Positions 32,578 through 45,200 of a DNA stretch of 64,000 bases are shown in pieces. The stretch covers positions 434,001 through 498,000 of the forward strand of contig JAEHOE010000035.1 of the NCBI GenBank assembly GCA_016858145.1. Reading direction: 5' to 3'. Made by a program: the position numbers and the translations under genes. Each line of letters begins with the position of its first letter. Positions within the stretch are counted from its first letter, which is position 1. Origin of the DNA: Edaphochlamys debaryana. Lineage: Eukaryota; Chlorophyta; Chlorophyceae; Chlamydomonadales. The notes beneath the pieces were generated by a model. The model did not search any database. It was not told the origin of the DNA and saw nothing but the letters and a program-made list of their open reading frames with translations.

Positions 32578-34387
32578 ATGGCCAGTGCAATCTTCCCGCT
32601 CTTCCCCGCGCTTGTGGAGCGCACCATCCTCAGCCTGCTGCCGCCCAACGAGGTCGCTACTACCATGCGCTCACTGTGCCGGGCCGCGCGGGCGCAGCTC
32701 AGTCAGCTCACGGTCGTGCGGCTCTCGCAGCCCGTGCAACTCTGGGCCTTCGCCGCGCACTGGACGCGCCCGCGCGCCTGCGCCTCGCTGACGCGGGCAC
32801 AGCGCGAGAAGCTGCTCTGCCTGACAGCCGCCACCGGTGACCTGGACAACATGGAAGTGGCAGTAGCAGCTGCCGGCCTGGTCCTCACTTCTGTGGTGAT
32901 GGGGGCTGCGGCCGCCGCCGGGCAGCTGGCGGCATGCGCCTGGCTCCTGGAGCGGGGCTGCCCCATCGAGCGCGGGGCGGAGGGGGTGGCCTCCTCCAAG
33001 ACCGTGCTGGAGGTTGCGGCCGGCGCAAACCAGCGCGAGGCGTGCGAGTGGCTCCTTGCCCACGGCGATTCCTGGGACCCCAACGCCGTGTGCTCGGCCC
33101 TGCGAGGCGGCCACTCCGAGCTGGCCGAGTGGCTGCTATCGATTCGACCGGAGGCAGCCTCCGAGCCCCGCCTGGCCGCCCTCCTCGTCTCCGCCGCAGC
33201 GGGCTGTGAGCTGGCGGTGCTGCAGAGGCTGGTGGAGCAGGCGGGCGGGCTGGCGGAGCAGGAGTGGTTCAAGGGGCGGTTCTTGTCGGCGGCGGCGGGC
33301 AGCCGCACGCCCGACTGGCAGGACAAGGTCACGTGGCTCATGGCGGAGCCGCAGCGCTGCGCGCCCGATCCAGGCACGTGCGAGGAGGCGGCCGGCTGCC
33401 CCGACGCCCTCACCCGCCTGGCCTGGCTGGCTGAGCAGGGCTTCCCAGTGGGCACAGAAGCCTTCAATGAGGTTGCCCGGCAGGGCCACACGGCCGCGGC
33501 GGAGTGGCTGCTGGCGCGCGGCGTGCAGCCCGGATCGTGGGCGCCCACGCACGCAGCACGAGGCGGTCACCTACCCGTGCTGCGCGTGCTGCGTGCTGCG
33601 GGCGTGGCAGGGCTCCCGTTCACTGCCATGATGGCGGGCGCGGAGGCGGGGGACGTGGGGGTGGCGGCCTGGCTGGAGGAGGAGTTTGGGCTCGAGGTGC
33701 TGAGGCTCGACTCGGACAACTTCGACCAGGCGGTGCGCTCGGGCCGTGTGGAGATCCTGGCGTGGCTGCGGGAGCGGGGCTGCCCCTGGAATGCGGAGCG
33801 GTCGTGGGAGCTGGCGGCAACGAGCGGCAGCGGCGCGGCGCTGGAGTGGCTGGCGGAGGCAGGCTGCCCGATGCCGGTGAGTGCCGAGAGGCTTGTGCGT
33901 GGTGGGGAATGGGCGTGGGTTAAGGCACGGTCCCTGCTTGTGATGCCATTGGTGAGGCAGGCCTGACGCGGTACAGCTGGTGTTTGTGATTGCCTTTGCA
34001 CGGCCCGTGTGTGGGGGGGGGGGGTCCCCTGACCTCGCCCATCCTGTGCCGTTCTTCCCTCAGGACTCGGGCCAACCGTACGTGGCTGCTGCCCACATCG
34101 GTGACCTCCTTACTCTGGCCGCCCTGCACCGGCTTGGCCTGCCCTGGGGCCCGCCGGGCGCTGCCTTCGCTGCGTCCGTGTTCCCGGCGGCATTTGATCC
34201 CTTCGCGAGGCACTTCGCGCCCCTGCCGGCGCTGCAGTGGCTCGTCGCCGCCGGCTGCCCGGTGGACTGGGCGGCCGCGGCGCAGGCGACGACGAGGCGG
34301 TGGGACGACCGCCAAGGGGCGATCGCGGCGTGGATCGCGGAGCAGCAGCAGGCCGCTCAGGATTCGGGAGCGGCTGCTACGGTGTAG
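32578..34387 (+). CDS. F-box-like/ankyrin-repeat protein, paralog 3
   Basis: Two phase-0 exons, 32578-33876 and 34064-34387, give 540 residues. The ATG at 32578 has a favourable context (AACATGG). Residues about 8-45 (FPALVERTILSLLPPNEVATTMRSLCRAAR) are the clearest F-box-like stretch of the three paralogs. Ankyrin-type units follow, for example TGDLDNMEVAVAAAG, GQLAACAWLLERG, GHTAAAEWLLARGV and GHLPVLRVLRAAG. The last intron sits after GCPMP, the same place as in paralogs 1 and 2. This copy lacks the first intron of the others, and its central repeats differ more. A role as a ubiquitin-ligase adaptor is inferred only from domain content. Confidence 0.88.
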
Positions 34388-35267
34388 AGTCAGGTTGTGA
34401 CGTGTCGGGGAAAGCGCTGCGAGATGGTGGTGCCTGGGGGTGCGTTAGGCAGAGCTCAAGGGAACGGATTAGAGGTCAACATAACCGATGCACTTGCCAA
34501 TTCATGTAGGTATGATAAGCAGCTGAGACTGTGAGTCATCATGGCTGGTTGCGGGCGCCCTTGCCTCCTGCGGTGCTTGAATTTTAACCGGTGCATTAGG
34601 CCTCTTAGGCCTCCTAGGCGTAGGGCCGCCGACGCTGGCGGGCCGAGTAAGGGACCATATCATACCAGTACACAAGTCCACTGTAGGGTTACCATTGTCA
34701 AGGCCTTTTGCCCGAGCTCTTAGGGCCGTTGCGAGGGGAGGAGGATAGAGGCCGCTCGCTAGGGTGTGGTTACAGGTGCATTACACCCTTGACAGCGGGG
34801 TTAGTTCGGCAGCAGGGGGCATGTAGCCATCAACCTAGCCCGGACGCTGGAGTTGCATGTGACAAATTGGCAAGCTGTTTTACTGTAAGTACCAGCTCTG
34901 CAGGATTGATCTTGGTACACCCGCTCTGGCCTGACGTAGGCCCACATTCCCAGCGTCTGATGCGCCACGCGCCCCGTTCAGACGCTGTGACAGGCCCTCG
35001 CTTTAGTAGCACCTTTAGCCCTTCCTCGCTCCCCGCCATACAGCCGCCCCGCCAATAAACAGGAGTGTCCTCTGCTACTGCTCACCATTCATTGCGCCCG
35101 CGCTGCAGACATGCACAAGGTCACGTGTAAAAGCCCACACAGGTCACATGCATGAACTGATATCACCTCGACAGCCACGCCCCCACTGCACCCCTCTCCG
35201 CTCAGCTCCTCATTGCACAAGCCCTCTGTGCGCCGGCCCTCCCACGCCTCTTTCACCACCGTGCGGT
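34388..35267. other. Convergent intergenic region
   Basis: The region holds the 3' UTR of ankyrin paralog 3 and that of the START-like gene on the other strand. TGTAA occurs at 34884-34888 and 35126-35130. A short AGGCCTC/TAGGC-rich tandem lies at about 34595-34622. No gene is visible. Confidence 0.45.
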
Positions 35268-37656
35268 CTAGGCCGCGGCCTCAGCGGCGGTGCCGCTGAC
35301 CGCGTGGATCTGCACCGTCACCTTGTCGCCGTCCGCGCCCTTCAGCTTGAGCGACACCAGCTTGGGCAGCACCTCGGCCTCGGCGCCGTCGCTCTCCTCG
35401 TCGTCGTCCCCGCCGTCGATGGCGAAGCTGCCCACGGCGCCGTTGGCGTGCCCCGCCTCCGCCGCGTCGCCGCACAGCTCCTTCAGCACCGCCTCCACCG
35501 ATTGGCCCTTGGCCAGGCCCGCGTTGACCTGGAGTAGCGCACGGCACATGGGGAGGAGGCTAAGCATCACGAGAGAACGGACAGGGCCGTAGGAAGCACT
35601 AGCCCTCACCAGACACAGCCGTCCACGACACCGCAGTGCGCCGCACTTCGTACCCACAAAGTCAGCGTCCAGCTTGGGGCTTTCTAGTGGTCACGCCCAA
35701 GCTCGACACCCAGTCCAGACCTCCACGAACCTCCACGACTCAGGTACCCCGCGCCCTCCCCCCTACGCAGCCAGTCACACCACAAGTAACACACGCCGTC
35801 GTCCGCGCCCCGCAGCCCCAGCCGCACCTTCTCCAGAGCCTTGTTAAGGTCGTCCATGACGCGCGTCACGGCCCGCACGGAGATGTTGCGCAGCACGCCG
35901 CCCAGCACGGGCAGCCGGGACATCCAGGTGGGGCAGGCGCGCGGCAGCACGTCCTGGTTCAGCTCACCCCGGCACCCCACCACCTGGCCGGTGACGGGGT
36001 CCCGCACGGCCTTGAGCTCCCAGTCGCCGCTGAACCTACCCAGCACGTCCTGCAGTGCGAGAGGAGGCCGGAGGGTAGGAGGGCAAGGAAGGAAGGAAGG
36101 AGGTATGACGGGTGGCGAGGAGGGGTAGTCTGAGCTTTAACGAAGAGAACCGCAGGTGTAGACATGGTTGTGACTCGGCCTGCGGCCCGACCCACGTGCT
36201 TATTACATCCGCGCGCATAGACGGGTGCTCTCGAATCCCTACAACCACTTTTCCGCCATACTCCCTGCCCGCTGACCCCTGCCCCTGCTCACGCTGCGAA
36301 GCAGGTGGAAGCTGGTCTTGAGGCAGTCGGGGTCACGCATGTCCTCCTTGACGTGCAGCCACGTGCTGAAGGTACGGCGGATCCAGCTGCAGGATGCAGT
36401 TCGGCAACAGGTCAGATGTGGGTTGTGGATTTACGCACGCCAGAAGAACCGCAGTGCCGTGCAACTCAAGCAACTCACAGGATCTGGATATCTTGCAGCT
36501 GCTCCACCTGCGGAGAGGGAGTCGGGGAATCGTGCGCCAGGTGGGTGTCAGATGGGCTGGCGTGTACCGTATACCGGGGCGAAGTGTGGCCCGTGATGTG
36601 GGCCGGCCCCTCAATCCGCCACCTGCAGACCCGGACCCGCTCCAGCCCGACCCACATCCCACATAATGACAGATTAAGTGGAGCCTAAGCTGAGGACTGC
36701 GGCCCCTGCCAGGAGCCTTCCTCACCTGGACCTCCTTGTAGTTGGGCTCCACTTTGACCACCTTGCGTGCGCCCACTCGCTGCAGGGGGACCAGTGCAAC
36801 CGGCGGAAAAGTCAAGGCACCAAAGCTACCCCTTGATGGCAGGTAATCCCCTGCAGGGTCGCGCGGGCTGCACCTGGATGTCACGGAAGATCTTGCTGTT
36901 GTCGGGCGCGGTGAAGATCCTGAACGGTGCCTGCGCAGCGGGAAGGCGCACCGCGGGGGGTGTTAGGGCGTGCGCGACACGATAGGCCTGGCAAGGTGAG
37001 TGGTATGCAAGCGGCCGTGCGCACCTCTGGCGGGGAGTTGAATTCCGCTACCACGTGGACCCGGCAAAGGTAGCCGGCCTGCGCAAGGACGTGTCCGAAG
37101 CAGGAAAGGGTTGCGTGCGGTTACTGGGTTGACCGGCAAGGAGAGCGTTGACAGCTGTAAGTCTACGCATTCATACCAGGATACTGAGCAAGGATGTGGC
37201 CGCGCCTGGCTCACCTTGTTGCTGACTGTCACTTTGTAGTTGGAGCCCGTGTGGGTGTTCGTGCCCGCCAGATCGGCAGGCGCCGGCGGCAGGGTTGCGA
37301 CGGCTTCATCAGTCTGGGGGTGAACAGAGCCAGGTTAAGTCATGTGGGTCGGGGTCTGGACTAGCGCTATGCCCAAATTGGCTGTGGTGCGGACCCGCAG
37401 CATTGGGAGGCGACAGGCCCGTGTGCGGGTTCGCTGGCGGGGCCTGGCGCCGAGAAGGGAGGTTGCAGCCGACGTGGCTAAACCGGATGCGTACAAGGCT
37501 TAGCGCCTGAAGTCAGACCCTGAAGCCACCCTACACAGCTAGGCCGACCTTCTGGTGCGACTCCGCTTGAAGCTCGTGCATGAGCTTCGGGTCCATGTTT
37601 GCGACCTCCGCTGGGAGTGCCCGGGGGCTCTCCAGGGCAGCCTCCGCCATGGTCAT
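35268..37656 (-). CDS. START/COQ10-like (polyketide cyclase superfamily) lipid-binding protein
   Basis: The chain of exons, almost all in phase 0, runs: about 37540-37656 (MTMAEAALESPRALPAE), 37215-37313 (TDEAVATLPPAPADL...NYKVTVSNK), 37025-37078 (YLCRVHVVAEFNSPPE), 36874-36930 (APFRIFTAPDNSKIFRDI), about 36731-36784 (VGARKVVKVEPNYKEVQ), about 36480-36509, about 36304-36398 (TFSTWLHVKEDMRDP), about 35790-36051 (DVLGRFSGDWELKAV...LNQDVLPR) and 35268 to about 35530. The pattern of a substrate-free N-part (E-F-N-S-P-P-E-x-x-F), then DNSKIFRDI and FSGDWELK, fits the START-like helix-grip fold of COQ10/polyketide-cyclase-like proteins of plants and algae, which bind hydrophobic ligands. The last exon adds an acidic tail. 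The first donor is weak, so the N-terminus and any transit peptide are unsure. Confidence 0.7.
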
Positions 37657-39252
37657 AAAGCAGTAGTCACGCGCCCTAAGGCAGAATAGCTGACTTGGCG
37701 GGCAAAACTCGGGTAGGGCTTTGTCGCTGACGAAACGTATTGCGAGGCAGCTGCTTATGCTGCTAGAGTCGCGAGTAGTCCTTTGAGTCACTTTTAAGCG
37801 CTGTCTTACGAACGGGTGTGGACTTGCAGCCCAAAATGGATGCTGCATGGGCGAAGGGTATTGCACGCGGGCGCTCTTGCGCAACCCCCCCTCGGCCCCT
37901 CCTTTCCCGTGCCACATCTGGGGGCCTGCTAAACTTCCCCTGACATTCCCCCACACTCCCTGCGCTACAGTGGATCCAAGCCGGCCCAAGCAGGAGCCAG
38001 GAGGTGCTTAACGCGTATCTCAATGGCAGCCGTCAGGGCCGGCGTCGGACGTGGGCGCGTCGAGACGGCAATGAGGCAACTACGCGCGCTGTGGCTTCAG
38101 TCGCAGGCTCGCAGCAGCGGCCAGTACGGACGACGGAGTAGTACCGGTACCGACTATGGTTTGCTTGGCCTCTGCGCTTTGTGTGTTACAGGTGTCTCGC
38201 ACCGTCGAGGCCTCTAGGCTCTCGCCTCCGCCTGCTCCCCTGTCCAGCCCACTCGGGCCCAACCATGCGTTTGGGGTACGCTGCGTACGCACCTCGTAGG
38301 GCCACGCACCTCACCGCCTACCTCTCAAACCGCAGCCCGCACGGGCCTGCAAGTACGTCCCCCATAATCCACAGATCAGACCACACGCTCTCCAAACCAC
38401 AGCCCGGAATATCGGGCTTGCCGTCAACCCCCCACCAACTGCGTCTTATCAGGGGAGCAGGCCGTTTCCTCGTACACTTCCGTCCGTGCGTGGGGCCCAC
38501 GCGTCACGCACGCTACTTGTAGCCGATTAACCTGCATCATATCAGAAACACGACACGACAACCCACATCGTGCAACATGAAGCGCGAATGGAGGAACGAC
38601 TACGCCGCTGCTGCGAAAGAGCCAACCCGCGCCTCTCCTCACTCACTGATGCCGCCTCTCTCATGCCCCATCTTCACATCTGAAACCGCTCGCTGACTTC
38701 CACCCGTGGGGGCGTTCCCCTCTGCCTCACCGGCATGCTCACTCTTTACTCCAGTCTTTCCCCACCCTCGCCTCGCTCTACTCATCACCCACCAGTATCC
38801 GTCCCTGATCTAATCACCCCTGCTCCTCTCCCCTCCTTTGCCCCCACCCCGGCCTCTGCCCAGCCGCCCGCTCGGTTTGAGCCCATGCGCACCTAAGAAT
38901 CCTATGATCTTCTTCTCGACGTCCCTGTACATCCCTTTCCTCCGCCCCGGCACCGGCTCCGATCTCGCCCCCGCGCAACAACCCATCGGGCGCAAGACGG
39001 GTTGCCGGATGCGACGATGCTACTAGGGGCGGCCACGGGGCGACATTGCGCCGGTGCCGTTGGCCGGAGCCGACCGCCGCTCCAGTAAGCCGCCCGGCCA
39101 AGCCTGCCGGAGCGGGCCCCGTTCCGCCCACACAAAGGGCCCCCTAAACCCCAGCTGTCCACGCGGAGCTGCGATCTGCGCCAAGCCGCTGGGCACCACG
39201 TTTGCACTTGTGCCTCGGGAGCTCGTCACAGCCGCGTCACGCCCCCACGCGT
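37657..39252. other. Intergenic region between two minus-strand genes
   Basis: These 1.6 kb should hold the START-like gene promoter and the 3' UTR of the coiled-coil gene. Open frames are short and show no motif. TTACA at 38186-38190 is a distant minus-strand TGTAA. No repeats stand out. Confidence 0.45.
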
Positions 39253-42200
39253 TTACACGCCGTTGCGGCCGGGGCTGGCACCGCCGCCCTTGACGTTGGC
39301 TGCCGCCAGGTCGCCGGCGGGGCTGATCTTCTTCTCGAAGAACTTCTTGGTCTGGTTGAGCAGCTGCTGCTGCCGGGCCGCGGCCTGCTTGAGCTTGGTG
39401 TTCTCCTCCTGAACAGGGGGCAAGGAGCGGCAGCGGGGCGACGTGAGGAGGACGGCATGAGGGTCGAGGGCGCGCTTCTTGCGAGGGCGCTCGCCCAAGC
39501 CTTCTGCATGCTTGGCCCACGCGTTCCCTGTCATATGGCAGTCGCCTGTCCTGCAACCTTCCCGTCCCCGTCCCACTCCGCCTACCACCGTTTCCCAAAT
39601 CCCCACCTGCAGCGCCTTCATCTGCGCCATGACGCTCGCCTCCTGCCCCCGGCCGCCGGCCCGGGCCAGGCTGCTGCTGCGCAGCTCCGTGATGAGGGCG
39701 TCCCGCGATCGCAGCTCCCGCTCCAGGTACGACACGCGCGTGCTGCACGACGTTAAAGGGTAAGCAAGGTTTAATGCTGTACACTGGACGACCCCCGGCT
39801 TCCAAGGACATTAGAAGGAAGATGCGGTGAGGGGCAGGAAGCGAGGAAGAGGAGACTTGGGTTGCCTCGCGCCCCCGGCCGCGCAGCCCAGACCAGCCCG
39901 GGCGCTCACTGGATCGCCTCCGTCTCCGCCTTTGCCGACAGCGCCGAGTCCCTGGCCGCGTTCAGCTCCTCCAGCAGCTTGATGTTGGCCGTCTCCATGT
40001 CCCGGAGCGCGCCTGGAGGAGTGGGTGGGCGGGGACGGGCAGGGTCAGGGCAGACAGGGTCAGTGTTCCTCTGTCCGAGCGGCCCCCCGTGCAGGTCGCA
40101 GCCGACCCAGATCGTATCGCGAGAGCCCGTGCTCATCTAAGCCAACCCAGATCGTGTTGCACCGCGCATCTCCTCCTGGTGACAGCTCCTGCCCCCAACT
40201 ACTTCAAGCCGTAGTTGGCTGGGGTAAGCCAGTCGATCAGCATGCTGGGCAAGGCCGACCCAGATGCTGGTGTACGCCTTTTCAACCCTGGGAAGTACCC
40301 TTACCCCAGACAACATCAGACTGATTAGTCCCAGCACAGTGTCAACGGTACAATCGCGAGCACGTGCCCGTCAGCCGTCACCCCAGCCCGTGCCTTCCCA
40401 AGTCATCGCGATTGCGCAGCTTTCGACCCCAGACATGCCCCACCCCAGCGCCAGAGTCAGTGGCGATAATCACTGTGTGCGCGTGTCCCCTGCACCCACC
40501 TGACCCGGACCCGCGCGCGCTGGCGAAGGCGCCCATGAGCGTCCCCGTCATGCTCCCCGACGAGGAGGCGTCATCCATGGCCGGCCCCATGCGGCGGCCC
40601 AGCGCCGTGTTCCGCAGCTGCTCCTGCAGCGCCGTCACCTCCCGCTCCAGCGCCGCCGAGCGCTGCCGCTCCTGCTCCCACAACTCTGTCTGAACGTCCA
40701 GGTCCTGTGGCGGCGGCGGTGATGGTGGTGGCAATAGGGGGAGCGAACAGATGAGTGAGTACGGTGGGGCGAAGGAACGCGGGCAGAGGGGAGGGCGTGC
40801 TGAGCCAGAGGTCAACGGCTGGTATGGGCCGAGATTAGCGGCGCTACGTTCACGCAGCTCCGCCTGCAGCCGCTCCGTGGGCTGTAGCACCCCTGAGCCC
40901 CTAATGCCCACGGCCCGGACTCACGTTCCTCGCCTTTTGGAGCACGTTGCTGAAGTCAGAGCTCGTGCTCGGTTGGTCTGCGACGCCAAACAAGCAGGGC
41001 ACCAGGCCAGTCAGCTCGTCCCGCAGGCAGCCTCTACCGTGCGCACGCTTGCTGCAAGCAACGGCGAGCCCGGCACTCCCCTTGCATCCCCATGCCACTC
41101 CCCTTGCACTCCCAATGCACGCCCTGCACCGCTCGAGCCCTACCTGATGCCGCCAGCACCAGCGCCTCGGCCTTGTTGAGCAGCTCTAGCGTGGCAGCCG
41201 CCTCGTCCGCCAGCTCGCTCTGGGGACGGAAAGGGGAGGCAAGGCACAGGAGAAGGTGGTGAGCAGGCGCACGCATGCCCGATGCCGACGTTACGGTAGC
41301 CCCAAGTCAGCCACAGCCTCACAACCCGCGGAGCGCCCGTGCCCCACCCGCCCACCCCCACCTGCAGCTGCCGCAGGGACTCGAACTCCGCGCGGCTGGC
41401 CGCGTCCCGCTCCTGCCGCACCGCCGTCAGCTCGCTGCTCAGGAGCGCCACCTGGGCGAGGTGTGGTGATGGTGCAAGGGCACAATCGGGATAAGGGACA
41501 GCGTCAAGCTGATATGCTCGTGGCGAGCCGTAACCCCGCTCTTCAGCTACCGTACCAACAACATGGCCGAGGTACCGGGTGCAGCTCGCACACTGCTCAG
41601 CGCCCTCCCAGGCCCACCACCTGCCCCGGCCTGCAACCCGCACCCCCTGACCAACTTGCAACTCCCAACCGCCAACGGTCGCGGCCCACCTGCGTCCGCA
41701 TGGTGGCCACCTCCTGGTTGGCCGTCTCCACCCGCTGCCGCGCGCCCCGCATCTCGGTCTCCGAGGCCTCCGAGATGCGCCGGGCGCTGGCCAGCGCGTT
41801 GTCCCGCTCCGCCAGGGCCGACTGAGCCACCGCCAGCTCCCGCTGGAGCCGCTCCACGTCCTGAGGTGGGTGTGTGGGGTGGGTGAGGTGGGTGGGGCGA
41901 GTTGGGGTGGGCCGAGTTAGGGTGGGACGTTTGGGTGGGGTGGGGTGGGGTGTGGTAAGGTGGGATGTTCGAAGCTAAGCAGGATCACATGGGGTGGGGT
42001 GAGGGGTCGGAATCGAATGGGAGTAGGATCGGGGTGTTGGGATTGGCCAGAGGAGGGTAGCACCCCGGCGGGAGTGTGGGACCGGATGGCAGTGGGGCCG
42101 GGGAGGTGCTCCGGCCCTTGCTGTCCCGGCCGCAAGCCCTCGTTACGAGGACCTGCACGTGCATACCCCGTGCCCGCTGCAACCCCCCTCCACCGCACCT

Positions 42201-45200
42201 TGGAAGCCGTGCTGATCCGCCCTGTGACCGCGTCCTTAGCCTGCGCCGCCGCCGCCTGCGCCACCGCCAGCTGCTCCTTGAGCGCCGCCACCTGCAGGGG
42301 GAACGGCAGCCGCAGCCGCAACCGCGGACGGGCAAGGGGGGCGTGGGCTGAGCACAGGCACAGGCAGGAGGTGTGTTTCACGTTCTATTCAAGCCTGGCT
42401 GTGGCCGGTGGCTTCCTGCCCCATGCCCCCGGCTTGGTGTGTCGGCATGCCATGGCCCGGGGATGCCCCAGGGTGCCGTCTTAGATGGCCATTCGCATCC
42501 GCCCTCGGCTGCTTGCCTGGCAGCCTGCCCGCCCGCTCACCTCCGTGTCGGAGCGGCGCAGTGCGTCCTGCAGCTTCCGCATGCTGCTCTCGCTGCCCGA
42601 CAGGAACGAGATCTGTCAGACGGGCGGGGACAGCGGTTGGCGGTCATGGCGGAGCGAAGCAAGTCATGGGAGAGGGTGGATGTGTAAAGACCGGGTGGGT
42701 AGAGGTCCAACCCGCCCAGGTCCGGTGCTCCGGTGTGCCTGCACCCTCCCTCCTTTGCCTCCCGGCTCGGTTCCTGCTACCCTGCCCAGGCCCCCAGCCA
42801 GTTCGGCCCCGTTCCAACCTGCTCGTTCAGCATCGACACCTGCTCCCGCAGGTCCTCCACGTCCCGCGTCTGCTTGATCACCGCGGCCTGCTCGCAGCGC
42901 ACACCACACGCAGCAGGGCAGAGCGGTGAGCATAGCGCACGGCATGCAGCGGCGTCGACGCCCGGACCCATGCGCCCGGACCCCTCGACCCACATGCTGC
43001 CGCATTCCAGCCGCTTCCCGTTGCCATCCTGTCGCGCTAGACTCCAAAACTCCAAACCCTCAGCTGCCTGTTACTCCTCCAGCGCCCCGCCCCTCCCGGA
43101 CCCTCGCTGCCGCACCTGCTCCGCCGCCAGCCGCTGGCTGAGCGTCTGTGCGGCCATGCGCTGAGACTCCTCGGCGCCCTGAGCCTCGCTCAGAGCGGCG
43201 GCCGTCTCTGCCAAGGCCTGAGGGCGTTCGAGGAGGGATTGGCGTCAAGTGTGCGAGAGGCCAGACCCTCGTGAAGGGTGGCAGCGCAGGCATATGACGT
43301 CCTGCTGTACCCGATCTTGCAATCTTCTCAGCAGCAACTACCTGGCGGTCCCTAATGGGTGGAGCCAACTGTGCTAAACGCCCCTTCCGCCCATACCCAT
43401 TTCGCCATCCCGGCCTCCGCTCCTCCGCCGGCCCTCACCGCCCCTTTCCCCACCTTAGCAGCCAAGCCTTCTCCCGCAAGCCCATCACCGTACCCTGCTC
43501 CCACCCCTCCCCTCATCCCCTCCCCTCCTCCGCCACCGCGCACCCCACCTTGGTGCTGGCCGCCAGCTGCTCCTTGAGCGCCACCACCTGCTCCTGCGCC
43601 TCCGCCAGCCGCCGAACCACCTCGGCCGAGCGGCTCTCCGCCGCGTCCGCGCTCTCGCTGCGCGCCCGCAGGCTGCCCTCCAGCGCCTCGAACCGCTCAC
43701 TCAGCTCCGTGTTGGTGGTCTGCAGCTCCAACAGGGCAGTCTGGGGAAGGGAGGGGGGCACGGGGAGGGGCAGCGGTTGGGTGGAGGCGACAGGAAACCG
43801 GCCCCTTGGTTGTGGCGAGGGTGGCGCGAAAGCGCGTCGGAGGAGACAGGTTGGGCCAACCCCGAAGGACTGGCCTGACCGTCCGCGCCGCATGGCTGAC
43901 AAAGGGAATGTCAATGGAAAGAGCTGTCTGGCGCCCGAGGGCCCGGGCCGGTCCGTGCCCTGGGTGCCTCCTCACGTCTGCAGCCCCCCCGCCGCCGGGA
44001 GGGAGCTCCGCCGAGTCTCAGACCTGAGCCGTTCTCTGTCCCAAGCCCCGGCCTCACCTTGAGCTCCGCCATGCCGCTCTCCGCCACGTCCACCTGCGCC
44101 TGCAGCTCCATCTCCTTGGCCTCAGCGTCGGCCAGCCTGAGGGTGGTCGCCTCCAGCTCGGCCTCCTGTGGGTCACCAGGGGTGGCCGCAGGTCGGATGC
44201 TGTGCAAGGCCGGTCCCCCAGCCAGCCAGCTAGCCCGGTCCCAAAAGGCCCCTAATCCCCCTTTGCATTGATCTGCACGCCTCCCTCTAGCCCCTGCTTC
44301 CCCTCTGCCCCACGCCGTCTCCAACCCCATGCCCCCGCCACCCGCCTTGGCCGAGAAGGCCTCCGCCAGGATGGCCAGGTCTAGCTTGAGCTGCTGCGCC
44401 GTCTCCACCTCCTGGCGCAAGTCGTTGAGCGACACGTCCAGCTCGCCGATAGCCACGTCCTGCGTGCCGTTGTGTTTGGGGACAGGAGCGTGAGGTTGGT
44501 GCGTCGGAGAGAGGCGAGTGGTTCGCATCGTGGTAGGGTTGCCGGCTGCCGACACTGCTCCATGCCCCGGCCCCGGGCCCCGCCCACCTGCAGCTGGCGG
44601 CGGTTCTCCAGGTCCTGCAGCCGCCCCCGCAGCGCCGCGCTCTCCTTGGCCAGGGAGTCCCGCTGCTCCGTCAGGGCCTTGCGCTCGCCCGACTGCGAGT
44701 CGAGCTGTGGGCGGGCGGGGTGGTTGAGGGTGTCGGGCAAGGGAAGCAACTGGGCCTTGCAGATGCTGAATGCCCTTCCTGCCCCTCTAGCAGGCTGCCG
44801 CGAGCCATTTGCGAGCGTGCTGTTGTGCCTCACCCCGCTTTTGCTCGCTGCATGGCCTCCCGAGCAGCCCTCGACTACCCATCTCTCTGCTGTACTTCCT
44901 CTGGTGTTGGCCAGCGCTTCCTTCTCCAGCCCAGCCCTGTACCCCGCAGCACCCCATTCGGTCCCACCTATCACGAACACCACGACATCCCTCCCTAGCT
45001 GACCCCCTGTTTGCCCCGGCGGGCCCCAGCGACCCGCCGCCGCACCCACCTCCAGCCGCAAGGCCGCCACCGCGAGCCGCTTGTCGTTCTCCTCCGCGCG
45101 CAGCCGCACCGCCAGCCCCGCCGCCTGCTGCGCCAGCACCGCCTCCGCCGCCACGCGCTCCTGCAGCTCCGTGGTGGCCTCGTCCAGCTTGGCCTGCAGC

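Noticed and set aside
38810..39207. Minus-strand frames after the coiled-coil gene
   Set aside because: Arg/Gly-rich, overlapping in several frames, no motif; probably 3' UTR.
41965..41985. A stretch GAAGCTAAGCAGGATCA resembling the internal promoter part of 5S rRNA
   Set aside because: Only about 14 bases match; the rest of a 5S gene (GTTAGTACTTGGATGGGAGACC-like part and paired ends) is absent, and it lies in an intron of the coiled-coil gene.
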